A stretch of 64,000 nucleotides of DNA from Lachnospiraceae bacterium (GTDB taxonomy: Bacteria > Bacillota > Clostridia > Lachnospirales > Lachnospiraceae): NCBI GenBank assembly GCA_900199595.1, contig FZRB01000005.1:94890-158889 (forward strand), in the 5' to 3' direction. The notes beneath the pieces were generated by a model that saw only the letters and a list, made by a program, of their open reading frames with translations, was not told the DNA's origin and ran no database searches. Of this stretch, positions 23,904 through 33,820 are shown piece by piece. A program made the translations under genes and the position numbers. How positions within the stretch are numbered: the first letter of the stretch is position 1; every line of letters begins with the position of its first letter.

Positions 23904-24832
23904 AGCATTTTGAAAACCTTATAATTGTTTTTTTCTTTATCGTATGTATAAAGTGCCTTGATCTCATCATCCATATATACTCTAAAGAATTCAGCCTGCA
24001 TTACTAACTCTTCATCCTGTTCAGTAAAGCTTCCCTGACTAAGTCTGTTTCCATTCGAAAGAAATCTTACAGCCTCTTTTCTTACATGTACCTCAGGATA
24101 ATTCTCAAGCAGCTTATCCATTGGAAGAACCGACTCAGCAAGTCTGTCCTCACCTTTAAGCTTTTCAAGGTCTGAGATTTTCAGTGCATCCGAAAGATAT
24201 ATACCATTTATCTCATCTCTCACAAGCCCGGACATTGTGGCTCCACAACCGATTCTCTCACCTATATCTCTTATAAGACTTCTTACATATGTTCCCTTAG
24301 AAGCCTCAATCTCAAATAAAACCTTATGCTCTGACTCATTTATTCCCTTAAGTATTAGGGAATAAATCTCTATAGGTCTCGGAGTAAGTTCCACCTCTAT
24401 ACCCTCGCGGGCATATTCATAAAGCTTTTTACCATTGATCTTTATAGCGCTGTAGCGAGGAGGTATCTGCTTGCTTTTTCCCATAAAGCCCGAAAAAACA
24501 TCCTTGATGAGTCCCTCCAGCATAGCTTTATTACTGAACAGCCTGTCCGTTTCACCACTTTCGGCTTCTGATATAACATTTCCGGTTATATCATCAGTAT
24601 CTGTAGTTATTCCAAGAAGCATCTCAGCAGTATATTTTTTTTTCTTAGTTATAATAAGGTCAGCCAGTCTGGTTGCACGGCCAAGAACAACTATCAGGAC
24701 ACCCTCAGCAAGTGGATCAAGTGTTCCTGTATGTCCCACCTTTTTCTGTCCGTATACACCTCTCAGCCTGGCAACTACATCATGAGATGTGTAGCCGGCT
24801 TCCTTATAAACATTTACTATACCGTCGTACAT
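23900..24832 (-). CDS. truB: tRNA pseudouridine55 synthase
   Basis: A 310-residue TruB, which makes the universal pseudouridine 55 in the T-loop of tRNA. The catalytic Asp is D39 in VGHTGTLDPLAEG. The PPRYSAIKINGKKLYEYAREG and KGTYVRSLIRDIGE motifs are present. The C-terminal region has the usual small RNA-binding extension. It overlaps ribF by four bases and follows nrnA by 21 bp. Confidence 0.96.
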   Translation of the reverse strand: MYDGIVNVYKEAGYTSHDVVARLRGVYGQKKVGHTGTLDPLAEGVLIVVLGRATRLADLIITKKKKYTAEMLLGITTDTDDITGNVISEAESGETDRLFSNKAMLEGLIKDVFSGFMGKSKQIPPRYSAIKINGKKLYEYAREGIEVELTPRPIEIYSLILKGINESEHKVLFEIEASKGTYVRSLIRDIGERIGCGATMSGLVRDEINGIYLSDALKISDLEKLKGEDRLAESVLPMDKLLENYPEVHVRKEAVRFLSNGNRLSQGSFTEQDEELVMQAEFFRVYMDDEIKALYTYDKEKNNYKVFKML

Positions 24833-24853
24833 TCATCAAACCAATATCCCGTT

Positions 24854-25834
24854 TTATTTTTCATCCACAAGCTGTTTTTTTGCAAGCTGGATTACCTTTT
24901 CAAGTGCATCCTCAAAAGTAAGCTTTGTTTCAAAACCGGCAGCTCTTACATGTCCACCGCCGCCGAATTCAGAAGCTATGGCATTTACATCCACATAAGA
25001 CTTAGCTCTGAGGCTGAACTTAATCGTATCCTTAGTAAGCTGGTAGGCAAAAACTGCAACCTCAACCCCATCAGTAAGTCTGAGCTGTTCAACTATACCG
25101 TCTGTATCCATAGTCGAACATTTACATTCCTTAAACAGCTCCTTAGTTATATGTCCGAATATTATCCTTCCACCCTCATAAAGCTCGGAATCAAGGATTA
25201 CTCTCGACATAAGCTGATTCTGCTTATAGGATTTTTTGTAAAATGTACCGTCTATGATGATTTCGGGTTTAGCTCCTTTTTCTATAAGAAGTCCGGCAAG
25301 CTCCATGGTTGCCCTGCTTGTGCTGCTGTACTTAAATACTCCGGTATCATGTATGATTCCAAGGTACAGGCAATTGGCGGTTTTTTCACTGATTTTATCC
25401 AGATCAAGAAGATCACACATAGCTTCACATGCACTTGACGAATCAGGAACTATATAACAAAAATCCCCAAACCCCTTATTACTCACATGATGATCGATAC
25501 AAACAGTAGAAATAGCAGTACTATATAACTCCTTAAAGCTTCCAAGTCTGTCTATATCAGATACGTCAATTGAAATGGCAAGATCATATCTCTTATCCGC
25601 TGCTTCATGCTTGATCTTTCTGTATCCGGACAAAATCTTAAAAGAAGTAGAGCAGATCTCATCATATACATCTACGGTTTTACCTTTGAAGTTTTCAGTT
25701 ATATAGTTGTACATCGCAAGATTTGAACCTATACAGTCTCCGTCCGGATGCTTATGTCCGATGATTGCTATAGTATCTGCAGCATCAATCAACTGTGAGA
25801 ATTTTTTTGCTTTTTTCACTATATCAACACTCAT
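24854..25834 (-). CDS. nrnA: DHH-family oligoribonuclease / pAp phosphatase
   Basis: A 326-residue NrnA-type phosphoesterase that degrades nano-RNAs and 3'-phosphoadenosine 5'-phosphate. The DHH domain has IGHKHPDGDCIGS, ISIDVSD and CIDHHVSN metal ligands, and DHHA1 ends with the GGGGHVRAAGFE glycine motif. It lies between rbfA and truB, the usual Firmicutes position. An AGGGGT ribosome site precedes the ATG. Confidence 0.93.
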   Translation of the reverse strand: MSVDIVKKAKKFSQLIDAADTIAIIGHKHPDGDCIGSNLAMYNYITENFKGKTVDVYDEICSTSFKILSGYRKIKHEAADKRYDLAISIDVSDIDRLGSFKELYSTAISTVCIDHHVSNKGFGDFCYIVPDSSSACEAMCDLLDLDKISEKTANCLYLGIIHDTGVFKYSSTSRATMELAGLLIEKGAKPEIIIDGTFYKKSYKQNQLMSRVILDSELYEGGRIIFGHITKELFKECKCSTMDTDGIVEQLRLTDGVEVAVFAYQLTKDTIKFSLRAKSYVDVNAIASEFGGGGHVRAAGFETKLTFEDALEKVIQLAKKQLVDEK

Positions 25835-25863
25835 ATTTACCCCTTTATGGTCTTGAAGCTGTC

Positions 25864-26286
25864 TTACATATCTTCTGTATCAACTGAATCCTCTATATCT
25901 TCTATATCTTCTGAATCTTCTATATCTTCTTCGTGTTTTCCAACTATGTCATCTATCTTCTTAGACATCATTACACCATACTCAATAGACCTGTCCAGTT
26001 TAAACTCAACTACAGGTGTGTATCTTAAGTTGAGTGACTCTGCAAGTCTTTTTCTTACGAATCCACTTGCGCTTCTAAGTCCTTCTATGGTGTTTTGAGC
26101 ATCCTCATCACTTCCGAGAACGGATATATAGCATTTACATTCCTTAAGGTCATTTGTCACTTCACACTTGACCACGGATGTAAGACTGCTTATACGAGGA
26201 TCCTTAATATCAAATTCGATTATATGACTTAACACTCTTCTGACGTCACTGTTTACACGTGCGCCTCTTGAATTATTTTTTCTCAT
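25864..26286 (-). CDS. rbfA: Ribosome-binding factor A
   Basis: A 140-residue RbfA, a KH-fold factor for 30S maturation. The N-terminal R...VNSDVRRVLSHII, central DPRISSLTSVVKCEVTNDLKECKCYISV and RYTPVVEFKLDRSIEYG motifs are clear. The C-terminal 25 residues are an acidic tail of repeated EDIED units, coded by near-identical ATCTTCTATATCTTC DNA; such tails are variable in this family. It lies between infB and nrnA. Confidence 0.94.
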   Translation of the reverse strand: MRKNNSRGARVNSDVRRVLSHIIEFDIKDPRISSLTSVVKCEVTNDLKECKCYISVLGSDEDAQNTIEGLRSASGFVRKRLAESLNLRYTPVVEFKLDRSIEYGVMMSKKIDDIVGKHEEDIEDSEDIEDIEDSVDTEDM

Positions 26287-26334
26287 ATCTATCCTTTACA
26301 GGTGACATTCATCACTGACGTGAACGTCACATAT

Positions 26335-29103
26335 TTAGTCTCTAGGTACCTCTACCATCTTATATACTTCAACTTTATCGCCTTCTTTGATATCGCTGAA
26401 ATCTTCAAATACGATACCACACTCGTAGCCTGCCTTAACTTCCTTGGCATCATCATTAAATCTCTTAAGAGAAGCTATCTTGCCCTCCCAGATCTGATCC
26501 TTGCCTCTGGATATACGTGCCTGAGCATTTCTCTCAACTGCACCGTCAAGTACGTAGCTACCTGCGATAACACCGATACCAGAAGCCTTGAAGGTCTGTC
26601 TTATCTCTACATGACCGATTACCTTCTCTTCGAAGATAGGATCAAGCATACCCTTCATGGCAGCTTCGATATCATCTATAGCATTGTAAATAACTTTGTA
26701 TAATCTTATGTCAACCTTTTCTTCATCAGCATTTGTCTTTGCTATCGGTTCAGTACGAACATTAAATCCGATGATTATAGCATTTGATGCAGCTGCAAGG
26801 CTGACGTCACTCTCATTGATTGCACCAACTCCCGAGTGAATACATTTGATAATGATTTCTTCATTTGAGAGCTTGAGAAGACTCTGCTTAAGAGCTTCAA
26901 CTGAACCCTGAACATCGGCCTTGATAATGATGTTAAGCTCCTTAAGAGTACCCTCCTTCATCTGTGAGAATATATCATCAAGAGACATCTTAGCCTTTGT
27001 CTCAGCTATAAGATTCTCCTTGCCTCTTATGACAAATGCGTCGCTTATTGTACGTGCTTCCTTCTCTGTATCAGTAGCAATAAAGATCTCACCTGAATTA
27101 GGTACAGTTGAAAGACCGATAACCTCAACAGGCATAGAAGGTGTAGCTTCCTTAAGAGTTCTCTGCTTATCATCTGTCATAGCTCTGACACGTCCGTGTG
27201 ACTCACCTATAGCGATGAAATCTCCAACCTTCAGTGTACCCTTCTGAACAAGCAGTGTAGCAACCGCTCCACGTCCCTTATCCAGCTTAGCCTCGATAAC
27301 GATACCACGTGCCTTACGTGAAGGATTAGCCTTTAGCTCAAGTATATCACTTGTAAGAAGGATCATTTCAAGAAGGTTATCAATTCCCTCATGTGATTTA
27401 GCTGATACAGGACAGAATATGGTATCTCCACCCCAGTCCTCAGCTACAAGGCCGTACTCAACAAGCTCCTGCTTAACTCTTTCAACATTTGCACTAGGCT
27501 TATCTATCTTGTTAACTGCAACGATTATCTGTACCCCTGCAGCCTTGGCATGGTTTATAGCCTCAACTGTCTGAGGCATAACACCATCATCAGCAGCTAC
27601 AACGAGTATAGCTATATCTGTTGCAAGTGCACCACGAAGTCGCATAGAGGTAAATGCCTCATGTCCCGGTGTATCAAGGAATGTGATTCTCTTGTCATTA
27701 GCCTTAACAGTATAAGCACCGATATGCTGTGTGATACCACCGGCCTCGCCTTCTGTTACGCTGGTCTTACGAATAGCATCAAGAAGTGAAGTCTTACCAT
27801 GATCTACGTGACCCATTACACAGACTACAGGTGGTCTTGTTACAAGAGACTCCTCCGGATCCTCTGTATCCTTAAGTGCTTCCTCAACTATATCCACCTT
27901 AACTTCCTGCTCACAGATGATATTATACTCAAGAGCAATCAATTCGGCCTCTTCGTAGGTAAGATCTGTATTTACTGTATACATCTTTCCTTCAAGGAAG
28001 AGCTTCTTGATAAGCGCATTTACAGGTTGCTTTATCTTTGAAGCAAATTCGCTGAGTGTGAGAGTTTCAGGAAGAGTTACTGTCTTGATTGTCTCTTCTT
28101 CCTTCTTCTCCTGTTTCTTTACAGGCTTCTTCTTTCTCTCTCTTATCTCATCATTTTCACGGAAATCATTCTTCTTGGAACGCTTATCCTCACGGCCTCT
28201 GGTTCTTGTTTCTCTGTTCTCTCTTCTGGCTTCCTTTTCCTTATCCTTGGACTTATCGCCCTTACGAGAACTCTTCCTTGAATCCGGCTGTGGAGAATCT
28301 GACATTTCCATCTTATCTGACTTACTCTTCTTATCAGGTCTGCGATCTCTCTCCGGCTTTTCACCTCTGTCTGATTTTTCTGTTCTTTCAGGCTTTTCCT
28401 TTGCCTCTTTGGTCTGTTTCTTTTCAGGCGCTTTCTTTTCTTCCTTTACAGGTTCAGCAGCAGCCTTAACCTCTTCTTCCTTAGATTCAGCTTTTGTCTG
28501 AGGAGCTGCCTCTTTTACTTCTTCAACAGCCTCAGCTTTCTTTTCTTCCTTTACCTCAGAAACAGCTTCTTTTACTTCTTCCTTAACAGGCTTGGTTTCA
28601 ACAGGCTGAGCAGCCTCTTTAACCTCTTTTACCTCTTTTACTTCCTTAACCTCTTTAACCTCTTCCGGCTTAGGTTCTTCCTTAACCTCTGGAGCCTTCT
28701 TAGGCTTTGGTTCAGGCTTTGGAACTATAACAGCATCAGGTCTTGTGGACGCAGTAAGTCTTCCTGTTCCGGGTCTCTTTACAGGAACAGGTCTCTTCTT
28801 AGGCTTATCTGCAGCCTCATCTTCCTTTTTAGCCTTTACATCAGTCTTTGCCTTAGCATCACTCTTTACCGGCTTTTTAACTGCTGCAGGCTTACCCTTC
28901 TGAGCTGATGCAGGTGCCGGTTTTTTAGGAGCAACAGCCTTTCCTGTTATTCTCACCTTGGCATATTCCATCAGTGCTTCATCTATATCACTGGTCATAC
29001 GAAGACCTTCTCTTTTTTTACTGAGAAGCATTATTATCTGGTTTGCAGTAACCTGTTTACCTGTTTCCTTCGTTAGTTCCTTCGCAAATTCGTGTATTTT
29101 CAT
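26335..29103 (-). CDS. infB: Translation initiation factor IF-2
   Basis: A 922-residue IF-2. The N-terminus has an IF2N domain ([24 protein letters not shown]), then about 280 residues of low-complexity Lys/Glu/Pro/Ala sequence, including a VKE repeat run (near 150) and Arg/Asp/Lys-rich stretches. A second IF2N domain ([19 protein letters not shown]) is followed by the G domain ([24 protein letters not shown]) and domains II-IV. The variable N-terminal linker is normal for the family, though long here. The start codon overlaps the stop of the YlxR-L7Ae gene. Confidence 0.97.
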   Translation of the reverse strand: MKIHEFAKELTKETGKQVTANQIIMLLSKKREGLRMTSDIDEALMEYAKVRITGKAVAPKKPAPASAQKGKPAAVKKPVKSDAKAKTDVKAKKEDEAADKPKKRPVPVKRPGTGRLTASTRPDAVIVPKPEPKPKKAPEVKEEPKPEEVKEVKEVKEVKEVKEAAQPVETKPVKEEVKEAVSEVKEEKKAEAVEEVKEAAPQTKAESKEEEVKAAAEPVKEEKKAPEKKQTKEAKEKPERTEKSDRGEKPERDRRPDKKSKSDKMEMSDSPQPDSRKSSRKGDKSKDKEKEARRENRETRTRGREDKRSKKNDFRENDEIRERKKKPVKKQEKKEEETIKTVTLPETLTLSEFASKIKQPVNALIKKLFLEGKMYTVNTDLTYEEAELIALEYNIICEQEVKVDIVEEALKDTEDPEESLVTRPPVVCVMGHVDHGKTSLLDAIRKTSVTEGEAGGITQHIGAYTVKANDKRITFLDTPGHEAFTSMRLRGALATDIAILVVAADDGVMPQTVEAINHAKAAGVQIIVAVNKIDKPSANVERVKQELVEYGLVAEDWGGDTIFCPVSAKSHEGIDNLLEMILLTSDILELKANPSRKARGIVIEAKLDKGRGAVATLLVQKGTLKVGDFIAIGESHGRVRAMTDDKQRTLKEATPSMPVEVIGLSTVPNSGEIFIATDTEKEARTISDAFVIRGKENLIAETKAKMSLDDIFSQMKEGTLKELNIIIKADVQGSVEALKQSLLKLSNEEIIIKCIHSGVGAINESDVSLAAASNAIIIGFNVRTEPIAKTNADEEKVDIRLYKVIYNAIDDIEAAMKGMLDPIFEEKVIGHVEIRQTFKASGIGVIAGSYVLDGAVERNAQARISRGKDQIWEGKIASLKRFNDDAKEVKAGYECGIVFEDFSDIKEGDKVEVYKMVEVPRD

Positions 29104-29663
29104 TCGTTACCTCCAAATATATTCAAAACCTTTGTACTAAAATCAACATCCTTAACAGCCACAACTGATCTTTCATTTTTTCCAAGTATATTCCCCAGCG
29201 TTGTTTTATCACTGAATAAAATGTATGGAATCCTGTAATACTTACATTTATTTATAAATTTCTCTTTTGTATTATCTGATGCATCCTGTGCTATGATCAC
29301 AAGTCCGGCAGTATTTGACTTTATTGATTCTTCACCGCTGAACTCTCCTGATGCAATCCGTCCCGCCTTCATGGCAATAGCTATCAGCTGTAAGGCGTAT
29401 CCGGTCAAATAAGCATAGCTTTCTTCTTTTGTTTTCTCACCTATTATTCCATCACTGTATGCCTTATCTATACATGACAGCTTCCTGCATATATATGCTC
29501 CTCTGCCCTTTTTCTTGCCGGTTTCATCCACGCCCTCATCTGTTTCTGCCTTACCGTCAGGTAAAACAACTATTCTGAACATATCGGACTTAGGCGCCTC
29601 ACGGCCACAGCATACACAAAGTCTTATAGGCTGTCTGCCTCTGTTTTTCTTTTTAGTACTCAA
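29100..29663 (-). CDS. YlxR (RnpM) - L7Ae fusion protein
   Basis: A 187-residue protein that joins two small RNA-binding modules that are usually separate genes between nusA and infB. Residues 1-85 are YlxR/DUF448 ([34 protein letters not shown]). YlxR has been described as an RNase P modulator in Bacillus. Residues about 95-187 are an L7Ae/YlxQ-type domain ([38 protein letters not shown]). The start is TTG at 29663, preceded by GAGGAG. The TTG lies just after the nusA stop and the TGA overlaps the infB ATG. Confidence 0.88.
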   Translation of the reverse strand: MSTKKKNRGRQPIRLCVCCGREAPKSDMFRIVVLPDGKAETDEGVDETGKKKGRGAYICRKLSCIDKAYSDGIIGEKTKEESYAYLTGYALQLIAIAMKAGRIASGEFSGEESIKSNTAGLVIIAQDASDNTKEKFINKCKYYRIPYILFSDKTTLGNILGKNERSVVAVKDVDFSTKVLNIFGGNE

Positions 29664-29665
29664 GT

Positions 29666-30895
29666 TTACTCCTCTGTATTCTCTTCCTCTGCTGCAGCTT
29701 CCTCAGAGGACTCAGCATCCTCAGCTGTTTCTGCATCATCTGCAGCTTCTTCAGGCTGTTCAGCTTCATACTCTTCAACAGCAGCACTTACATCCTCATC
29801 AGTGAGTGCCTCCTCATTTTCTTCTTCATCCTCGTAATACTCATCATAGTATTCATCTTCTTCTGCAGCCTGTGACTCACTCTTTATATCTATTTTGTAA
29901 TTTGTAAGACGTGCAGCAAGTCTTGCGTTCTGTCCTTCCTTACCGATGGCAAGAGAAAGCTTCTCATCAGGAACTATAACTCTTGCAAACTTATCATCAT
30001 CGTAAACGTCTACAGAAACAACAGGTGAAGGACGAAGTGAATTCTGGATAAAGATTGCAGGATTCTCATCCCACTCGATGACATCTATCTTCTCACCACC
30101 AAGATCCTCAACTACATTATTGATACGATTGCTGTTCAGACCTACACATGCACCTACTGCATCAACATCAGGATCTGATGAACGAACAGCTATCTTTGAT
30201 CTGGAACCTGCTTCTCTTGATATACTCATTATCTCAACAGTTCCATCGGATATTTCAGAAACCTCTCTCTCAAAGAGACGTTTTACAAACTCAGGATGTG
30301 TTCTTGATGTAACTATCTTGAAACCACCCTTTTCTGTTTTCTTTACTTCTACTATATAAAGCTTGATACGGTCACCGACACGATATCTCTCACCCGGAAT
30401 CATTTCTTTTGAACTGAGTATAGTATCAGTTCTGTTATCAAGGCTGACATTCATGTTATAACCAACAAATCTCTGAACGATTCCTGTTACGATCTGATGT
30501 TCCTTAGCCTTGAAGTAAGAATAAACTGCATCCTTCTCCTTCTCCTTGATGCTCTGAAGAATGATACCTCTTGCCTTCTGTGCAGCTATACGACCAAAAT
30601 CCTTTGTTGTAACCTCACAGCGAACTTCTTCTCCGAGCTCACAGTCCGGATCAATATGCTTTGCATTTTCAATAAGAATATCTGTATGAGGATCCTGAAT
30701 CTCCTCAACTACTACCATGTTTGCAAAAACCTTGATCTCACCGGTTTCTCTGTCCATATGAACATCAACGCCTTCTTTACCAAAATCCTTCTCACAGGCA
30801 GAGGTGATAGCACGCTCTATAGCCTCTATCATATCGTCTTTACTGATATTCTTTTCCTTCTCAAGTGTATTTAAAGCTTCAATTATTTCTGACAT
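29666..30895 (-). CDS. nusA: Transcription elongation/termination factor NusA
   Basis: A 409-residue NusA: N-terminal RNAP-binding domain (1-125), S1 domain (about 135-200), and KH domains with GSRSKIAV...GLNSNRINNVVEDLGGEKIDVIEW and VPDEKLSLAIGKEGQNARLAARLT. The last 55 residues are a very acidic tail (EEDEYYDEYYEDEEENEEAL and later Glu/Ala runs), which is common in clostridial NusA. It lies between rimP and ylxR-L7Ae. Confidence 0.96.
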   Translation of the reverse strand: MSEIIEALNTLEKEKNISKDDMIEAIERAITSACEKDFGKEGVDVHMDRETGEIKVFANMVVVEEIQDPHTDILIENAKHIDPDCELGEEVRCEVTTKDFGRIAAQKARGIILQSIKEKEKDAVYSYFKAKEHQIVTGIVQRFVGYNMNVSLDNRTDTILSSKEMIPGERYRVGDRIKLYIVEVKKTEKGGFKIVTSRTHPEFVKRLFEREVSEISDGTVEIMSISREAGSRSKIAVRSSDPDVDAVGACVGLNSNRINNVVEDLGGEKIDVIEWDENPAIFIQNSLRPSPVVSVDVYDDDKFARVIVPDEKLSLAIGKEGQNARLAARLTNYKIDIKSESQAAEEDEYYDEYYEDEEENEEALTDEDVSAAVEEYEAEQPEEAADDAETAEDAESSEEAAAEEENTEE

Positions 30896-30938
30896 TTTTC
30901 CTTATTCCTCCTTAAACGGTTATTATTATGATTATTCG

Positions 30939-31394
30939 TTATTCTTCAAATTCAAGTCTTATACTTGATACGTTATCTCTTGAAAATGTAATATCGGGAC
31001 TAATTGTTATACTGTCCTTATCAAAGGCTTCTAGCTTACCGGTATATTCCTTGACTTCATTTTCTTTTTTATAAAGCTTTAGATATACCAATCTGCCCAG
31101 GCTTCTTTCAAAATCCCTGTCCTTTTTCAGCTTTCTGGTAAGTCCGGGAGAGCTGACCTCTAAAATGTACGCTTCTTTGATAAAGTCCTCAGCATCAAGC
31201 TTTTCTTCCAACGCTCTGCTAATAGTGACACAGTCATCAATCGTGATTCCGCCTTCCTTATCAACATAAACCCTGAGATAATAATCTGAGCCTTCTTTCA
31301 CATACTCAGCATCCCAGAATTCATATCCTCCGGAATCAATGATAGGCATGACAAGTTCCTCGGTGCGTTTTTCTATATCCGCTCTTTTCAACAA
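30939..31394 (-). CDS. rimP: Ribosome maturation factor RimP
   Basis: A 151-residue RimP, needed for 30S assembly. The pattern GYEFWDAEYVKEGSDYYLRVYVDKEGGITIDDCVTISRALEEKLD followed by YILEVSSPGLTRKLKKDRDFERSLG is diagnostic. It is the first gene of the rimP-nusA-ylxR/L7Ae-infB-rbfA-nrnA-truB-ribF run, so the operon promoter should lie just upstream of 31394. Confidence 0.95.
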   Translation of the reverse strand: MLKRADIEKRTEELVMPIIDSGGYEFWDAEYVKEGSDYYLRVYVDKEGGITIDDCVTISRALEEKLDAEDFIKEAYILEVSSPGLTRKLKKDRDFERSLGRLVYLKLYKKENEVKEYTGKLEAFDKDSITISPDITFSRDNVSSIRLEFEE

Positions 31395-31431
31395 CCGAAT
31401 CCTCCTTATACATATTAAAGTACAAAAGTAA

Positions 31432-31456
31432 AGTGGGTTCGAATCCCGAACCCACT
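31432..31456 (-). terminator. Hairpin terminator after the murT-gatD pair
   Basis: AGTGGGTTCG (31432-31441) pairs perfectly with CGAACCCACT (31447-31456). In the minus direction it is followed by a TTTACTTTTG stretch. It lies 74 bp downstream of the gatD-like stop and just before rimP. Its sequence looks like a tRNA T-arm, but no other tRNA parts are present. Confidence 0.65.
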
Positions 31457-31529
31457 CAAGTAATTATTATTAAGCTATATGTATGATAACACAAATCCTG
31501 TAAAATGCAAGCTTTTTCTTTATTTTCGG

Positions 31530-32393
31530 TCACTTTCGCGACTTTTCAACTTTGCTTGTTATAAACTCCTTATGATCCTCCAGAGCAGCATTCTCCAGAC
31601 TGATATCACTGTCCTTTAATATTAGTCCTTCTGTTTCCATTCCTGCTATAGAAGCCGCTGTTTTCAGCAGTTCAGCTGTAAACTGTGGATTCTTGGCTAG
31701 AAGCGGTCCGAGCAGATGAGTATAGATCACATTTCCGGTTCTTGCACCCTCCTGCCCCTTTCCTAAATTTCCACGTCCATAAATAGTTGCCCCCAAAGGC
31801 TGCTGCTCACTTGTCAGTTTAACATCTGCAAGCTGTATCTGAGTTCCGAGAAGCTCTTTGCCATCAGGAAGCTTTATCCAGAGATCATCACCATGTACAG
31901 TCTTTCTCTGCTTCATCTTCATTCCCAGAAGCCCCAGGCCTCTCACCTTCCTGCCATCCAGATATGCTGTACTCTGAGCCAGAATCACTCCTGTACTGCC
32001 TATGGCCAGTATTATCTTGCCTTCTGAAACATATTTCTTAAAATCATTTCTTTTTGGTGCCAGAGTCTTACAGATATCTTCCATGGAACTGATATCTCCG
32101 CTGGGGAAGAAAAGCATATCTGCCCAGTCAAACGGTACAGGCTCTGAAAGCATATTGACTCTTCTGATGGTACAAGGAATCTTCATAAGGTTGCTGAAAT
32201 GCATAAGTGCCATTGCATCGCCTCTACTGCCATGCATGTTCAGAACATCCGGATACATCCAGGCAATTCTTATTCCTCTTGTACCGGGAGCCACTCCCAA
32301 AGCACCATGATTATTTATTTCCTTGTCACTGCCTTTTGCAGCAGAACGTATCTCATTAAAAAGTTTAAAATCACCCAAGCCTGCTATCCTCAC
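31530..32393 (-). CDS. GatD-like glutaminase-family partner of MurT, without the nucleophile Cys
   Basis: A 287-residue CobB/CobQ-like amidotransferase-fold protein paired with MurT (4-bp overlap). In Staphylococcus, MurT/GatD amidates the D-Glu of lipid II, with GatD releasing ammonia from glutamine. Here the fold motifs remain (YPDVLNMHG, FPSGD, GNVIYTHLLGPLL), but the strand-elbow where a nucleophile Cys sits in GatD (usually of the form AVCGG) reads LAIGSTGV, with Gly at residue 132. No Cys takes its place. The protein also has about 35 extra N-terminal residues. It may be a non-catalytic partner, or may use free ammonia. The loss of the Cys is seen; the functional effect is inferred. Confidence 0.82.
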   Translation of the reverse strand: MRIAGLGDFKLFNEIRSAAKGSDKEINNHGALGVAPGTRGIRIAWMYPDVLNMHGSRGDAMALMHFSNLMKIPCTIRRVNMLSEPVPFDWADMLFFPSGDISSMEDICKTLAPKRNDFKKYVSEGKIILAIGSTGVILAQSTAYLDGRKVRGLGLLGMKMKQRKTVHGDDLWIKLPDGKELLGTQIQLADVKLTSEQQPLGATIYGRGNLGKGQEGARTGNVIYTHLLGPLLAKNPQFTAELLKTAASIAGMETEGLILKDSDISLENAALEDHKEFITSKVEKSRK

Positions 32394-33718
32394 TTTTTCC
32401 AGTATGGTATTTCCTCAACAAGATAAACCACATCTTTACCGGGTATCTCTGATAATGTCTTTTCTATCGTTTCTTCCTTACTGTCCGGAAGAACGATCAT
32501 ATCCTTTTCATCAAAACCATCATACAGGAATCTCAGAGCAACTGCTCTTCCCATGGCCTTTGACATACATATCCATTTATCAACGCCTGAACGAAGCACC
32601 GATCGCGGATCATAATCGAAAGGATAAAATGAAATAACAAGAGGCGGGAAGAAATCAAGATATTCATCATAGCCTATCATAAATATCTTCTTATGATCAT
32701 CTCTGGCTATAAGATTCAGAGATGACTGAGTGGTCTCTGAATTCTCCTGTTTCATTTTAATATAATTAAGAGTCTTACCAGCTATCTTTTTTGTTTCCAG
32801 CCTTCCACGGATATTCTTGAAATCTTTTAGTGCGGCAGCAATCCTCTTTCCGGGAACTCCCAGCTCAGCAGCTACACCAATGGCAAGAACATAACAATAC
32901 AGGAAATATGCAGTATTAAAATTAAATGCATACTTACGGGCATTTACTGTAAAAACTTTTCCTTCATAATCTACATCAGAAACATAATAATTTACATTTT
33001 CACCACTTCCAAAGCCGCATACCGGGCAGTAGAAAGGACCGATATTCTCTATATTGTATGAATGGAAAACCAGTGGATTATGACAGCACGGACAGGGCTG
33101 ACTTACAGAAAAGAAATCATCATCCTTCCTATAAGACTGACTGTTCGGAGCAACGCCGTAGCTGATGGCTCTTCCGGCCAGGCTTCCAAGTGAATAAGAA
33201 TTCGGTTCATTTTTATTTACAAACAGTGTTACATCTGAATCGATGGCTTTCTTAAGCTTATCCAGAATATATGACGGCTCACCGTTTCTCTGGGCCTGAT
33301 CCTTCTGCACATTTGTAATACATATATATTTTGCGGGAAGCTGTTCACGGATAAGATGGATATACCTTTCGTCAGTCTCCATAACAATGGCATCTGTCTT
33401 TAAACGTCCCCTCATGGATATATCCTTAAGAAGAGCTGTTGTAACTCCAGTTACCATATTTGCGCCCTTAAGATTTGAAGAAACCTTAAGTCCTGAATGT
33501 GTAAGTATATGATTAATGATATTAGTTGTAGTACTCTTACCATTTGTACCGGTCACAAAAACAACCTTTTCTGAATTAACTCCCTTAATATGGGACAAAA
33601 ACTTCGGGTCTATCTTCAAGGCAATCTTTCCGGGAAGAATAGTTCCTCTGTTTTTTGCCACAAGACGAAGTATTTTTGATACAGTTTTGGATATATAAAG
33701 TGCTAAGAAAAATCGCAT
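32390..33718 (-). CDS. murT: MurT-like lipid II isoglutaminyl synthase subunit
   Basis: A 442-residue Mur-ligase-like protein. It has the ATP-binding VFVTGTNGKSTTTNII motif, a central domain with a Cys4 zinc ribbon (CPCCHNP ... CPVCGFG) and a C-terminal DUF1727 domain, the MurT layout. With GatD it amidates the second peptide residue of lipid II in the cytoplasm. Its stop overlaps the gatD-like start by four bases. A membrane-facing N-terminus is short. The partner lacks its catalytic Cys, which makes the pair unusual. Confidence 0.9.
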   Translation of the reverse strand: MRFFLALYISKTVSKILRLVAKNRGTILPGKIALKIDPKFLSHIKGVNSEKVVFVTGTNGKSTTTNIINHILTHSGLKVSSNLKGANMVTGVTTALLKDISMRGRLKTDAIVMETDERYIHLIREQLPAKYICITNVQKDQAQRNGEPSYILDKLKKAIDSDVTLFVNKNEPNSYSLGSLAGRAISYGVAPNSQSYRKDDDFFSVSQPCPCCHNPLVFHSYNIENIGPFYCPVCGFGSGENVNYYVSDVDYEGKVFTVNARKYAFNFNTAYFLYCYVLAIGVAAELGVPGKRIAAALKDFKNIRGRLETKKIAGKTLNYIKMKQENSETTQSSLNLIARDDHKKIFMIGYDEYLDFFPPLVISFYPFDYDPRSVLRSGVDKWICMSKAMGRAVALRFLYDGFDEKDMIVLPDSKEETIEKTLSEIPGKDVVYLVEEIPYWKK

Positions 33719-33744
33719 AAATGTTATATCCTTTCCTTTTTTTG

Positions 33745-33763
33745 ACTTTTGACACTTATGTCA
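33745..33763. promoter_or_regulatory. Dispersed 19-bp motif with TGACA-N4-TGTCA palindrome (copy 2)
   Basis: ACTTTTGACACTTATGTCA is the reverse complement of the motif at 21472-21490. It is 27 bp upstream of the murT start. The palindromic core could be an operator in the murT-gatD promoter region. Confidence 0.5.
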
Positions 33764-33820
33764 TGATACAACATATCTTTTTCAATCACAAGGTATTATT
33801 GTTACTATCTTTACTCCAAC

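Noticed and set aside
28007..28501. Plus-strand Ser/Phe-rich frame opposite infB
   Set aside because: It mirrors the low-complexity Lys/Glu linker of IF-2 and is not a gene.
31432..31456. tRNA fragment at the terminator after gatD
   Set aside because: Only a T-arm-like hairpin is present; acceptor, D and anticodon arms are absent, and its location suits a terminator.
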